A stretch of 17,525 nt of DNA from JAHBXL01 sp038247555. Lineage in GTDB: Bacteria; Planctomycetota; Phycisphaerae; Phycisphaerales; UBA1924. Every line of letters begins with the position of its first letter. The stretch's first letter is position 1. Under the pieces are notes generated by a model, which ran no database searches, had not been told where the DNA came from, and worked only from the letters and a program-made list of their open reading frames with translations. The DNA lies in contig JBBRUT010000069.1 in the NCBI GenBank assembly GCA_038247555.1, positions 1-17,525 of the forward strand, given 5' to 3'. A program made the position numbers and the translations under genes. Of the stretch, positions 1-8,127 are shown piece after piece.

Positions 1-1614
1 ATCTGCTGGTACTACTCCATCATGGACTGGCACCATCCCGATTACCTGCCGCGGCGGGACTGGGAGACCGATCGCCCCACCGAAAGCGCTAACTTCGATC
101 GCTACGTCAGCTACATGAAGGCCCAGCTCAAGGAACTCCTCACCAACTACGGCGAGATCGGCGTTCTGTGGTTCGACGGGCAGTGGGAGGGCAACTGGAC
201 CGACGAACGCGGCCGCGACCTTGAGAAGTACGTCCGCTCCATCGCCCCGAGCGTCATCATCAACAGCCGCGTCGGCCGCGCGGGCGGCAACTACGGCCTC
301 GATTCCGCCAGCGGCATGCTCGGAGACTACGCAACGCCCGAGCAGTTCATCCCCGACAGTGATCCCGGCTTCGACTGGGAGACCTGTATGACGATGAACA
401 ACCACTGGGGATATAACCGCGTCGACAAGAACTTCAAGAGCACCACCGACCTTGTCCGCAAGCTCGTCGATATCGCCAGCAAGGGCGGCAACTTCCTGCT
501 CAACATCGGGCCCGATGAACTGGGCAACATCCCGCCCGAATCCGTCAACCGTCTCACCGAGATTGGCGAGTGGTGGAAGGTCAACGGCGAGTCGATCCGC
601 GGCACGCGCGCCAGCCCCTTCCCTGCCGGCCATCTGCCTTGGGGGCGATGCACGACAAAGCCCGATCAAGCTGCGCCCGGCACAACACGTCTGTATCTCC
701 ATGTGTTCGACTGGCCAGCTGGCGACACGCTCGACATCCCGGGCATCTACAACGACCCCGTTGAGCGATCCGCATGGGTGCTTGGCGGTGCGACCAGCCG
801 CTCCCTGCCAATCTCGCGCCGGGACGATGGCCTGTCCATTCCGTTGGTAGACCGTCAGACGCACGCGACTGTCGCTCGCCTCGAAGTGCGGGGCTCCCCC
901 GACATCGCCATCCCGCCCACCATCTCCGCCGCGGCGGACATCTTCATCGAGTCTCTCCCCATCACCCTCTCAACGAAGCGGGACAACGTGCAAGTTCGTT
1001 ACACGCTCGATGGCTCCGCTCCCGCGGCGGACTCACCCATCGCCTTCGCACCGGTCGCGCTCGATCGCAGCGCGACCTTCCGCGCCGCCTGCTTCCGCGA
1101 TGGCCGCGCCGTCAGCCCCATCGCCTCGCGCCAGTTCCGCCGGGTCGAGCCGCGGCCGCCCGTCACCCCCGCGCAAACCATTCCCGGCCTTCGCGCGCAG
1201 GTCTTCACCTGGGATACCGGCGACATCCAGAGCGTCGAGGCACTCGCCTCCATGCGGCACACTTCCGAGAGCGTTGCCAAAGAGTTCTCCTCCAAGGCCC
1301 TTCAGCCGCGCGAGAAGCACTGGGGCATCATGTTCCGCGGCCACATCCGCATCCCCAGCACCGGCATCTACGAGTTCACCACCGCCTCCGATGATGGCAG
1401 CCGCCTGTGGATCGGCGACACGCTGGTTGTGGACAACGATCTCCCGCACAGCTTCAAAGCCGAACGCGGCGTCATTGCCCTCCAGGCCGGCCTCCACCCC
1501 ATCCGCGTCGCCTTTTTCGAGAACTGGGGCGGCTTCGACCTCCGCGTGACTTGGCGCGAGATCGGCCACCCTGAAACGGCGATCCCCGCGGCGAACCTTG
1601 TTCACGAACCGTGA
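1..1614 (+). CDS. GH29 alpha-L-fucosidase with C-terminal PA14 domain (5' partial)
   Basis: The reading frame is open from base 1, so the N-terminus lies outside the window; 537 residues remain. Glycoside hydrolase family 29 enzymes remove alpha-linked L-fucose from glycans by a retaining mechanism. The visible catalytic part has the family signatures YYSIMDWHHPDY, GVLWFDGQW (the Asp encoded at 175-177 is the expected nucleophile), FDWETCMTMNNHWGY and GGNFLLNIGPD. A beta-sandwich follows, then a chitobiase-C-like segment around codons 300-380 (VRYTLDGSAP), then a PA14 domain from about codon 396 with DDGSRLWIGDTLVVDN. PA14 domains usually bind carbohydrate, so the protein is probably secreted and acts on fucose-rich polysaccharide such as algal fucan or mucin; the substrate is inferred. 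The catalytic acid/base and the signal peptide cannot be judged. The next gene starts 176 bases downstream. Confidence 0.93.
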   Translation: MCWYYSIMDWHHPDYLPRRDWETDRPTESANFDRYVSYMKAQLKELLTNYGEIGVLWFDGQWEGNWTDERGRDLEKYVRSIAPSVIINSRVGRAGGNYGLDSASGMLGDYATPEQFIPDSDPGFDWETCMTMNNHWGYNRVDKNFKSTTDLVRKLVDIASKGGNFLLNIGPDELGNIPPESVNRLTEIGEWWKVNGESIRGTRASPFPAGHLPWGRCTTKPDQAAPGTTRLYLHVFDWPAGDTLDIPGIYNDPVERSAWVLGGATSRSLPISRRDDGLSIPLVDRQTHATVARLEVRGSPDIAIPPTISAAADIFIESLPITLSTKRDNVQVRYTLDGSAPAADSPIAFAPVALDRSATFRAACFRDGRAVSPIASRQFRRVEPRPPVTPAQTIPGLRAQVFTWDTGDIQSVEALASMRHTSESVAKEFSSKALQPREKHWGIMFRGHIRIPSTGIYEFTTASDDGSRLWIGDTLVVDNDLPHSFKAERGVIALQAGLHPIRVAFFENWGGFDLRVTWREIGHPETAIPAANLVHEP

Positions 1615-1649
1615 AGAACGCGCAACAACGTGCGCTGTAGCACACCATA

Positions 1650-1666
1650 TCTTCACATTGTGAAGA
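1650..1666. promoter_or_regulatory. Perfect 7-bp inverted repeat, possible operator or weak hairpin
   Basis: TCTTCAC and GTGAAGA flank a 3-base ATT centre, in the gap between the fucosidase stop and the prepilin-like gene. No T-run follows, so a terminator is unlikely. The AT-rich dyad could be a repressor site for the downstream gene. Function is inferred only from position and symmetry. Confidence 0.3.
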
Positions 1667-1790
1667 CACCCGCGCGGTCAAGCTTCGCGCAATCTGCGCG
1701 CGTCCTTGACCTTCTTAATGCGAGCACTCTCTAGTCTCTGTCTCGCGAGGTCCGTGTGCAGGAAGCGCCGGCCGCGAATGGAGGCAACGA

Positions 1791-2798
1791 ATGCGAACGC
1801 GACGTGGATTTACGCTGATCGAACTCTTGGTGGTGATCGCAATCATCGCGCTGCTGGTGGGGCTGCTGCTCCCGGCGATGGGCGGCGCCAGAGCCTCCGC
1901 ACGCGCGACAGCCTGCGCCGTTAACGCCCGCTCGGTTGCACAGGGTGTGGCGTTCTACAACACCGAGACCGAGTACTTCCCCCCCAGCTACGTGTACGGC
2001 GACTCCCAGACTGGAATGACCTGGGTGAAGGAGCAGCAGCTCGATTCCAATCCCAACCCCGCCAACGGCTATATCCACTGGAGCGCTGCGCTCCTGGGAG
2101 ATGGCGACAAGGTCCCCGAAAAGGCGTTTGAGTGCCCCGCCGCGCCCAAGGGCGGCGCGCCCGCGACCAATCCCGGTCAAGACGCCGATGCCTGGGAGGC
2201 CTGGCAGCAAAACGACCTCGGGCAGAGCGCACCCGGCGGACCCACACCCGATGACCGCCAGGCCCGCCGGATGGCCTACACGGGAAACGGGGCGATCTTC
2301 CCCCGCAACAAGTTCAATATCACCTCTCCGCGCCGAAACCAGCTTGTGCGTGATACGCGAATCACCTTCCCTTCCAGCACCATCCTCGCCACCGAGTTTC
2401 TGCAGCTCTCGGGCGACTGGCAGACGATCGCCGACGGCGCGGAGAGCAAGAGCCATCGGCCAATCACCCCGTTCATTGGCGGCTCCTCGGGCACCAATGT
2501 CTATCAGGAGCCCGATACCGGGAACGTGCCCAGGTTCTTCTATCCCAACGACAACGAGATCTACCCCAAGGATCAGCTCGGCGCGGGCATGATCCGCGAC
2601 GGCAACACGATCCTCAACGCCGTCGGTCGCACGCATCCCAACAAGGACAAGCGAATCGGTGGCGGCGCAAACTTCTCGTTCATCGATGGTCACGTCGAAA
2701 GCATGAGCGTGCTGGACTCGGTGAAGCGGAAGCTCTGGGGCGACAAGTTCTACAGCCTTACGGGCCGCAACACCGTCGTCGATCAGGACGGGTTCTAA
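1791..2798 (+). CDS. Prepilin-like protein with N-terminal methylation signal and C-terminal DG motif
   Basis: This 335-residue protein begins with a textbook type IV pilin/pseudopilin leader: MRTRRG followed by FTLIELLVVIAIIALL. Prepilin peptidase should cut after Gly6 and methylate Phe7; the hydrophobic stretch of about 20 residues anchors the protein in the membrane. The rest is a soluble domain ending with HPNKDKRIGGGANFSFIDGH, the H-x-DG type motif seen in the large planctomycete DUF1559-like and H-X9-DG families. Such genes occur in many copies in planctomycetes and their exact role is not settled; a type II secretion or pilus-like role is inferred. A GGAGG ribosome site at 1780-1784 fixes the ATG at 1791. 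A TTGACC at 1706-1711 may be a -35 box, but no convincing -10 follows. It lies between two secreted-protein genes in the same direction. Confidence 0.88.
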   Translation: MRTRRGFTLIELLVVIAIIALLVGLLLPAMGGARASARATACAVNARSVAQGVAFYNTETEYFPPSYVYGDSQTGMTWVKEQQLDSNPNPANGYIHWSAALLGDGDKVPEKAFECPAAPKGGAPATNPGQDADAWEAWQQNDLGQSAPGGPTPDDRQARRMAYTGNGAIFPRNKFNITSPRRNQLVRDTRITFPSSTILATEFLQLSGDWQTIADGAESKSHRPITPFIGGSSGTNVYQEPDTGNVPRFFYPNDNEIYPKDQLGAGMIRDGNTILNAVGRTHPNKDKRIGGGANFSFIDGHVESMSVLDSVKRKLWGDKFYSLTGRNTVVDQDGF

Positions 2799-2842
2799 CA
2801 CAACCAACATGTGATCTTCGCCCGACCTTGAACGGCCGGGGG

Positions 2843-2870
2843 ATGAAAGCGATCCGTATTTCGCCATAAT
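2843..2870 (+). promoter_or_regulatory. Putative sigma-70-like promoter for the dockerin-containing gene
   Basis: ATGAAA (2843-2848, four of six -35 positions) and CATAAT (2865-2870, five of six -10 positions) are 16 bases apart, in a locally AT-richer patch. The short dyad GTATT/AATAC (2856-2860, 2868-2872) overlaps the -10. Transcription would start near 2877 and leave a leader of about 205 bases. Based on consensus match only. Confidence 0.4.
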
Positions 2871-2876
2871 ACATCT

Positions 2877-3081
2877 GCTGATCTGCACCCGCAGTCAGCG
2901 AGATCAACCGGCCGAAGAAAGCCAAGTCAGTCTGCGTGGGTGGTGCCTGGACCCTGCACCGCCGTGCGCTGTCGCCTCGCAACGACACCCCGCGATCGGG
3001 ACGCGGGCCTGGGTCCAACGCTGTCGGCAACCCGAGCCGGCTCATGCATCGCGACCGCGACCACTTTCCCAGGAGGAACGA
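2877..3081 (+). other. Long GC-rich 5' leader with possible hairpins, ending in a strong ribosome site
   Basis: No gene is seen here. If the upstream promoter is right, this is untranslated leader. Possible structure: CCCGCG/CGCGGG at 2989-2994 and 3002-3007 with a 7-base loop, and a longer-range pairing of TGGACCC with GGGTCCA (near 2947 and 3010). I do not recognise a known riboswitch consensus. AGGAGG at 3071-3076 lies five bases before the ATG at 3082. Confidence 0.3.
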
Positions 3082-6000
3082 ATGACTCGGAAGACGAACA
3101 TGAAGCTGGCCATGGCGACCGCTTGCGGCGCAGCCCTTGGCCTCACCGCTCTCACCTCAGCCCAGCCTGACTTTGTCAGCATCTCCGGCGCAACGCTGCT
3201 GGAGAACCTCTTCAACGCACGAGCAGCAACGGTCGATTTCATCGACGTCGATGCAAACGGTGTCGCCCGCGGCTTCCCAAGCGGCACTAACCAGCAGCTC
3301 GCCCCGTACGTGCTGCCGACCTTCGGCACCACCTGGGTCTGGGACCCGTCCGTGAAGGTCGTGGTTGTTTACGACGGCGTCGGCTCCACCAACGGCTTTC
3401 AGGAGCTTCTCCGCTTTGGCCGCACGTTTGTAACGCAGCCGGGCACCAACACCGATCGTACCGTCAGCCTCCCCATCGCCGACCGCACGGTGTCCTACTT
3501 CAATCGCTACCGCCACATCCTTGCGGGTGTTGGCAACAACGCCGGCGATGACAGCGGCACCGACGAGTTCCCGGATACCGGGATCATCACCAACTCGTTC
3601 AACCCCGGCGGGACCCCCGTCCGCTCGGCTATGACCCTGAACGCCAACAACTCTTTCTCCGCGCTTTACAGCAGCACGGCCGTCCCCTCGACCTCCCCCA
3701 ACGAAGGGATCACCGTCGCTGGCGGTCGCACCGTGGATATCGCGCCCCTCGACGTTCCGACCACCTGGGCCGTCACGCAGCTTGGCACGCCGGGCTTCGA
3801 GCTCAACCCGCTTGAGGCCGGTTACGGCAACAACGGACGACTCTCGGTTGACAAGGCTGGCGTTGCCACGGTCACCGGCCACAAGCTCGCAACGCTCACC
3901 GCCGGTGCGGTTCTCTCGACCACCCCGTCGGGCGTCTACAACCCTGCCGCGACCACCGACTATGTGTTCGACACCGAGTTGGTTGTTGCCCCCGTCGCCC
4001 CGATCGCGAACTTCGGCGCGGGTGTCTCGCAGATCCGCATGACCGAGCTTCGCCACCTCTTCACCACCGGTCGTATGCCGACCGGCGAAAACCTGATGGC
4101 CATTACCCGCGACTCCGGTTCGGGCACGCGTAATGCTTGGGACAACTCGCTGGGAATTGACCCCTCGTGGAACGTCGGCGAGAACGTCGGCGTGCGCAAC
4201 AACAACATCGCCAACGACAGGTCCGGCGTTGCCTTCCTCCCTTCAAACAAGGGGGGCAACAACCGCGTCGAGGAGAGTGTCTTCAGCAACCGTCTTTCGA
4301 TCGGCTATGTCGGGCCAGAGCGTGGCTTCACAAGTTCGGGCCAGCTCTTCCTCACCACCGGTCGCTGCGGCATTCCCGACGTCATGAACGATCTCCCGTC
4401 CTACGGCGGAACATCGTGGGTTCGCCCGACCGCCGATGCGCTTCTCGATAACGACGGCAACACCGGGTATGTCATCTTCGGGCCCGGTGTCGTCGCGACA
4501 TTCGGCGATCCCAAGGCCGTGCCCGCGGCCAAGGGCGGCCTTGGTTGGGAAGAAATGTACGATGATAACGCCCCCGCGAATGGCATGTACGACCTTGGCG
4601 AGGCGTTCAGCGACTTCAACGGCAACGGCATTCGCGATGCGGTCGAGGCTCGTCCCGCGCTCATCAATCCGGCCATGCGAAACGAGACCGCCGCTGCGAT
4701 CATCAACAACTTCACACGCTCGATCGATGCGTTCGTCTCGCTCCCCGGCTCCGATCCCACCGTTTTCACCGCCGGCGAGTTTGCCTCGCAGCAGTTCATC
4801 CTCTTCGGTGCTGTCGATAATCTCAAGCAGTCCGTTGGTGGGATCGATCCGATCGTGCTGGTTCCCAATCCCCAGCTGAACCAGACCCTCCAGAACTTTT
4901 CCCGCGACCCGGCCAACGGCAGCGTCTACACCCTGCCCGGACTGACTTCCTTTGACTACAACGTCTCCGGCGCAGGCGATACGCTCGGCAACAGCCGCGC
5001 CGGCAAGGTGCCCAACCGAACGATCGCCGCGACCTACTCAGACAACGCCCTCACCGCAGGAGCCAACTACATCACCGAGGGCGGCAGCGCCATGGCCTAC
5101 ACCACCAACCTCCCCCTCCGCAACGTCATCGCCGGCGACTTTGACGGCAACGGCCTTCGCGACTGGAACGACAGCGCGGAGATGATCGAGGCGTGGCTCA
5201 AGCGCACCACCGGTTCCGCATACACCCCCGCCGCGGCATCCGGCTCGCTCGCCGCTCTGGCAGCCTCTACCGGCGAAGCCGCCAACGCCAACGATGTGTG
5301 CATCGAGATCCTCGGTGACTTCAATGGCGACGGCTCCTTCAACGCCTTCGACCTCCGCTACTTCGCCGACGGCCTCGCAAAGGACCCCGTCACCGGCCTC
5401 ATCAACCGCAAGGAAGGCTTCACCCGTCTCGATGATGCCCTCGACACCCAGACCGGCGGGGCGGACATCAACGTCTTCAACACCGTGCTCGCCACCAGCA
5501 AGCCCTACGCCAAGGGCGATTCCCGCGGCGATGTTTCCAATACACTCGGCCGCGTAGCCCCGGGCTTCCAGCCCATCGGCGCCGACGGCTACACGGGTGT
5601 GATCGCCGATGCCAACACCATCAACGGTGCCGACATCGACTACGTCTACGCCCAGTTCAAGCAGTCGGTCCTTCCGGCCGCGGCACGCCGAACGCTTGTC
5701 ACCGACGGCGTGGCCAACTGGAACAATCTCGCCGAGGCCGTCAGCTTCGACCTCTCTGCGGACATGACCGGCGATCTCATCGTCGATCAGACCGATGTCG
5801 ATGAACTCGTTCAGGTCATTCTCGGCACCACCTTCGCCGACGTGAACCTCGACGGCATCAGCGACTGCTCCGATCGCGCGATCGCCAGCAGCAATCTCGG
5901 CAACGCCGGTGGCTGGGCACAGGGCGATGTCAACGGCGACGGCGTCATTACCGCTGTCGATGTCAAGCTCATCGCTCGCACCATCTGCCCGGCCGACTGG

Positions 6001-6150
6001 GACGGTGACTGCACCCGCGGTGTGCCCGACATCTTCGCCTTCCTCAGCGACTGGTTCGCCCAGAACCCCGATGCCGATGTCGATGGCTCCGGCGCCGTTG
6101 CCGTGCCCGACATCTTCGCCTTCCTGTCCATCTGGTTCGCAGGCTGCTAA
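3082..6150 (+). CDS. Secreted PstS-like substrate-binding protein fused to multiple dockerin-type repeats
   Basis: The 1022-residue protein starts with a Sec signal peptide (MTRKTNMKLAMATACGAALG..., likely cut after TSA near residue 27). AGGAGG five bases before the ATG supports the start. Residues about 33-450 resemble the PstS/PBP-like-2 fold: ISGATLL near residue 34, VDIAPLDVP, a RHLFTTGR segment, DSGSGTR at 344-350 (the phosphate-loop-type motif of PstS relatives) and SIGYVG further on. Ligand-binding identity is inferred. Later come EF-hand-like dockerin repeats: SDFNGNGIRD, GDFDGNGLRD (near 685), GDFNGDGS (near 745), ADMTGD, GDVNGDG and a C-terminal pair from Cys969, each repeat carrying PDIFAFLS, ending in Gly-Cys. 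That ending matches the GC-type dockerin seen in Phycisphaerae, probably a sorting or anchoring signal. No transporter genes adjoin it. A strong terminator follows. Confidence 0.8.
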   Translation: MTRKTNMKLAMATACGAALGLTALTSAQPDFVSISGATLLENLFNARAATVDFIDVDANGVARGFPSGTNQQLAPYVLPTFGTTWVWDPSVKVVVVYDGVGSTNGFQELLRFGRTFVTQPGTNTDRTVSLPIADRTVSYFNRYRHILAGVGNNAGDDSGTDEFPDTGIITNSFNPGGTPVRSAMTLNANNSFSALYSSTAVPSTSPNEGITVAGGRTVDIAPLDVPTTWAVTQLGTPGFELNPLEAGYGNNGRLSVDKAGVATVTGHKLATLTAGAVLSTTPSGVYNPAATTDYVFDTELVVAPVAPIANFGAGVSQIRMTELRHLFTTGRMPTGENLMAITRDSGSGTRNAWDNSLGIDPSWNVGENVGVRNNNIANDRSGVAFLPSNKGGNNRVEESVFSNRLSIGYVGPERGFTSSGQLFLTTGRCGIPDVMNDLPSYGGTSWVRPTADALLDNDGNTGYVIFGPGVVATFGDPKAVPAAKGGLGWEEMYDDNAPANGMYDLGEAFSDFNGNGIRDAVEARPALINPAMRNETAAAIINNFTRSIDAFVSLPGSDPTVFTAGEFASQQFILFGAVDNLKQSVGGIDPIVLVPNPQLNQTLQNFSRDPANGSVYTLPGLTSFDYNVSGAGDTLGNSRAGKVPNRTIAATYSDNALTAGANYITEGGSAMAYTTNLPLRNVIAGDFDGNGLRDWNDSAEMIEAWLKRTTGSAYTPAAASGSLAALAASTGEAANANDVCIEILGDFNGDGSFNAFDLRYFADGLAKDPVTGLINRKEGFTRLDDALDTQTGGADINVFNTVLATSKPYAKGDSRGDVSNTLGRVAPGFQPIGADGYTGVIADANTINGADIDYVYAQFKQSVLPAAARRTLVTDGVANWNNLAEAVSFDLSADMTGDLIVDQTDVDELVQVILGTTFADVNLDGISDCSDRAIASSNLGNAGGWAQGDVNGDGVITAVDVKLIARTICPADWDGDCTRGVPDIFAFLSDWFAQNPDADVDGSGAVAVPDIFAFLSIWFAGC

Positions 6151-6189
6151 ACGTTCTGAAGCAGTCTGATCGGACAACCTGATTTTTAT

Positions 6190-6224
6190 AAGGGCCCCGG
6201 CTGCGTTCCGCCGGGGCCTTTTTC
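6190..6224 (+). terminator. Strong intrinsic terminator after the dockerin gene
   Basis: A perfect 9-bp stem, GGCCCCGGC (6193-6201) with GCCGGGGCC (6210-6218), encloses an 8-base loop and is followed by TTTTT (6219-6223). It sits 40 bases past the stop codon. The gene on the other strand ends at 6257, so the hairpin may also help there, although its T-tract in that direction is poor. Confidence 0.93.
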
Positions 6225-6256
6225 GTTCCAACTCCCCGCGACTCCCGCACTTCCCA

Positions 6257-7732
6257 TTACTCGAGCATCTTCACCCTCGTCTCCACGCCATCCATCTCCG
6301 GCAGGCCCTTCGCCCCCTTCACCCCCACCTCCTCAAACTTCTTCAACGTCGGCTCAAACCGTTGCTGATACGACGCCACAAACGCGTTGTACTTCTCAAC
6401 CGCCTTCTCCAGCGAGCCGCCCATATCCGCAATATATCCAAACGCCGTCGCCGCGCGCTGGTGCAGCTCGCGCCCCAGATCCCTCAACTCCGCCGCGGCC
6501 TTTGCCAGCTTCTGTTCCTGATACCCCACCGCCACCGCTCGCAGCAAGCCGATTAGCGTCGCCGGGCTCGCCAGAATGACGCCCTGCTCCGCCGCGCGTT
6601 CCAGCAGGTCGCTCTGCCGCGAAAGCGCGGCATCCACGAACTGATCACCCGGAATGAACATCACCACAAACTCCGGCGACCCGTCGTACTGTGTCCAGTA
6701 CTTCTTCCGCGCCAGCGCAGTCGCCTGCTCCGAGACATGCCGCGCAAACCGCGCCAGGCACACCTCCGCCTCCTCCGGCGTCGCCGCGTTCAGCGCATCC
6801 ATATACGCCGCAATGTTCGTCTTCGCATCGACAACGATCACCCGCTCGCTCGGCAGCTTCACCACCATATCCGGCCGCAGCGCCACGCCATCGACATCGC
6901 GGCTCTGCTCCTGCTCCGCAAAGTCGCAGTACGCGCTCATCCCCGCGAGCTCCGCCACCCGCCGAAGCTGAATCTCACCGTATCGCCCACGCACATGCGG
7001 CTCGCGCAGAGCCCGCACCAGCCGCCCTGTCTCTTCCTTCAGCGATGTCCCGGCAGACTCAATCACCGCCAGCTTCGCATCTGTCCGCTTCAGCGTCTCG
7101 GCGATAGGCTTCACCAGCTCATCCACCGCCGACCGTTTCGCCTCCAGCTTCTGCTCCGCCATCGTCAGAAACTGCGCCGAGTTCTTCTCCATCGCATCAC
7201 GCGACAGCGATGCAAACGCCTCGCGCATCTTCGCCTCAAGCTGCACCAACTGGCTCCGCACCGCCTCGTGCTCGCGCTTCGCGCTCTCAAGCTGCGATGC
7301 CGCGACCTCCTGGATCCGCTGCAGCTTCTCCGCCCCCATTCCCTCCACCCGCGCAAGCTCTTTCTGCCACCGCTCATCCCGCTGCGTCAGGGCATCGCTT
7401 TTCTCCGCCATTCCGCGCCGAATATGCTCGGCCTTTTCCGCTTCGCCCCGCTTTGCCGCCTCGACAAGCTGCCGGGCCAGCCCCTCGGCCCGCTCTGTCG
7501 CCGCCGCTGCCGCCGCCCCAGCCCTCTGCATCTCCGACCCGACCTCCCCCAGCCGCGCTGCCGCGCTCCGCGACTCCTCCCGCGATGCCGCTACCTCGCG
7601 CTGCGCCGCCTCCAGCTCCGCCCCAGCACGCGCCGCGGCCGATGCCAGCCGCCCGCGTTCGAGCGCAAGCCATCCCGCTGCGATCGCGAACCCCAGCGCA
7701 AGCAATCCGACAACGACGAGAGCGATCTCCAT
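6257..7732 (-). CDS. rmuC: RmuC family protein (DNA recombination/rearrangement limiting)
   Basis: The 491-residue product has an N-terminal membrane helix (MEIALVVVGLLALGFAIAAG), a long alanine/glutamate-rich coiled coil to about residue 200, and the RmuC domain with VRGRYGEIQLRRVAELAGM, LRPDMVV (Asp288) and VVDAKTN (Asp302, Lys304). The D...DAK pattern is the PD-(D/E)xK-like nuclease core attributed to this family. In E. coli, RmuC limits rearrangement at inverted repeats; recent work in other bacteria links it to nuclease activity. An in-frame GTG at 7843 would add 37 residues, but I chose the ATG at 7732 because it places the membrane helix at the N-terminus. No clear ribosome site precedes it; TACACT on the minus strand at 7745-7740, about seven bases upstream, could be a -10 of a leaderless transcript. 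It is convergent with the dockerin gene. Confidence 0.93.
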   Translation of the reverse strand: MEIALVVVGLLALGFAIAAGWLALERGRLASAAARAGAELEAAQREVAASREESRSAAARLGEVGSEMQRAGAAAAAATERAEGLARQLVEAAKRGEAEKAEHIRRGMAEKSDALTQRDERWQKELARVEGMGAEKLQRIQEVAASQLESAKREHEAVRSQLVQLEAKMREAFASLSRDAMEKNSAQFLTMAEQKLEAKRSAVDELVKPIAETLKRTDAKLAVIESAGTSLKEETGRLVRALREPHVRGRYGEIQLRRVAELAGMSAYCDFAEQEQSRDVDGVALRPDMVVKLPSERVIVVDAKTNIAAYMDALNAATPEEAEVCLARFARHVSEQATALARKKYWTQYDGSPEFVVMFIPGDQFVDAALSRQSDLLERAAEQGVILASPATLIGLLRAVAVGYQEQKLAKAAAELRDLGRELHQRAATAFGYIADMGGSLEKAVEKYNAFVASYQQRFEPTLKKFEEVGVKGAKGLPEMDGVETRVKMLE

Positions 7733-8127
7733 AAGGTTCAGTGTACCCGACTCGCAGACTCCGGAAGGAGTTTGTTCGCCTGCCGAAATGGCACCAGCAA
7801 CCGGGCCTCCCGGCACGCTGGCAGGAGTTTCCGCGGCGGACACCGCCGCGAAGCGGTTCGAAGGGCCCGGTTTTGGGCCGGTTTCGCCAATGAACTCCCG
7901 CCAACATCCTCAAGAGCGTGGCATTCGTTCGGCACCGCGCTTGCCATCTGAACGGCAGATGGTCATGCTGCGCCCGACAAACCCCGCCGCGGTCTCCGCG
8001 ATCTCTGCACCCGACAACGCTGGTGCAGAGCACGCCCCGTCGCGGCTCCCGCGATCGGTCCTTCGGTTGACAATCCGCACGGTTTCACCCCATCAATCCG
8101 CGGCCCGCGGGCACCATCATCTGGCTC
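7733..8127. other. Intergenic region between divergent rmuC and the receiver-domain gene
   Basis: About 395 bases with no gene that I trust. A plus-strand frame is open from 7788 through this stretch, but third-position GC is weak and the product is low-complexity. It should hold the promoters of both divergent genes; a small GGCCC/GGGCC hairpin lies at 7864-7879. Confidence 0.5.
8067..8096 (+). promoter_or_regulatory. Possible promoter for the receiver-domain gene
   Basis: A perfect TTGACA -35 box (8067-8072) is followed after 18 bases by CATCAA (8091-8096), a weak -10. Transcription would begin about 25 bases before the ATG at 8128, which favours that start over upstream in-frame codons. 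Confidence 0.35.

Noticed and set aside
1731..2888. A 385-codon minus-strand frame opposite the prepilin-like gene.
   Set aside because: The plus-strand gene has a clear leader peptide and ribosome site; the opposite product shows no domain.
5038..6231. A 397-codon minus-strand frame opposite the dockerin repeats.
   Set aside because: It is a shadow of the repeated GAC/GGC codons and passes through the terminator.
6737..7951. A 404-codon plus-strand frame opposite rmuC.
   Set aside because: The product is Arg/His/Leu-rich and reads as the complement of the RmuC coiled coil.
7788..8127. The upstream extension of the receiver-domain frame as coding sequence.
   Set aside because: Third-position GC is near random, the product is low-complexity, and part lies opposite the rmuC start region.
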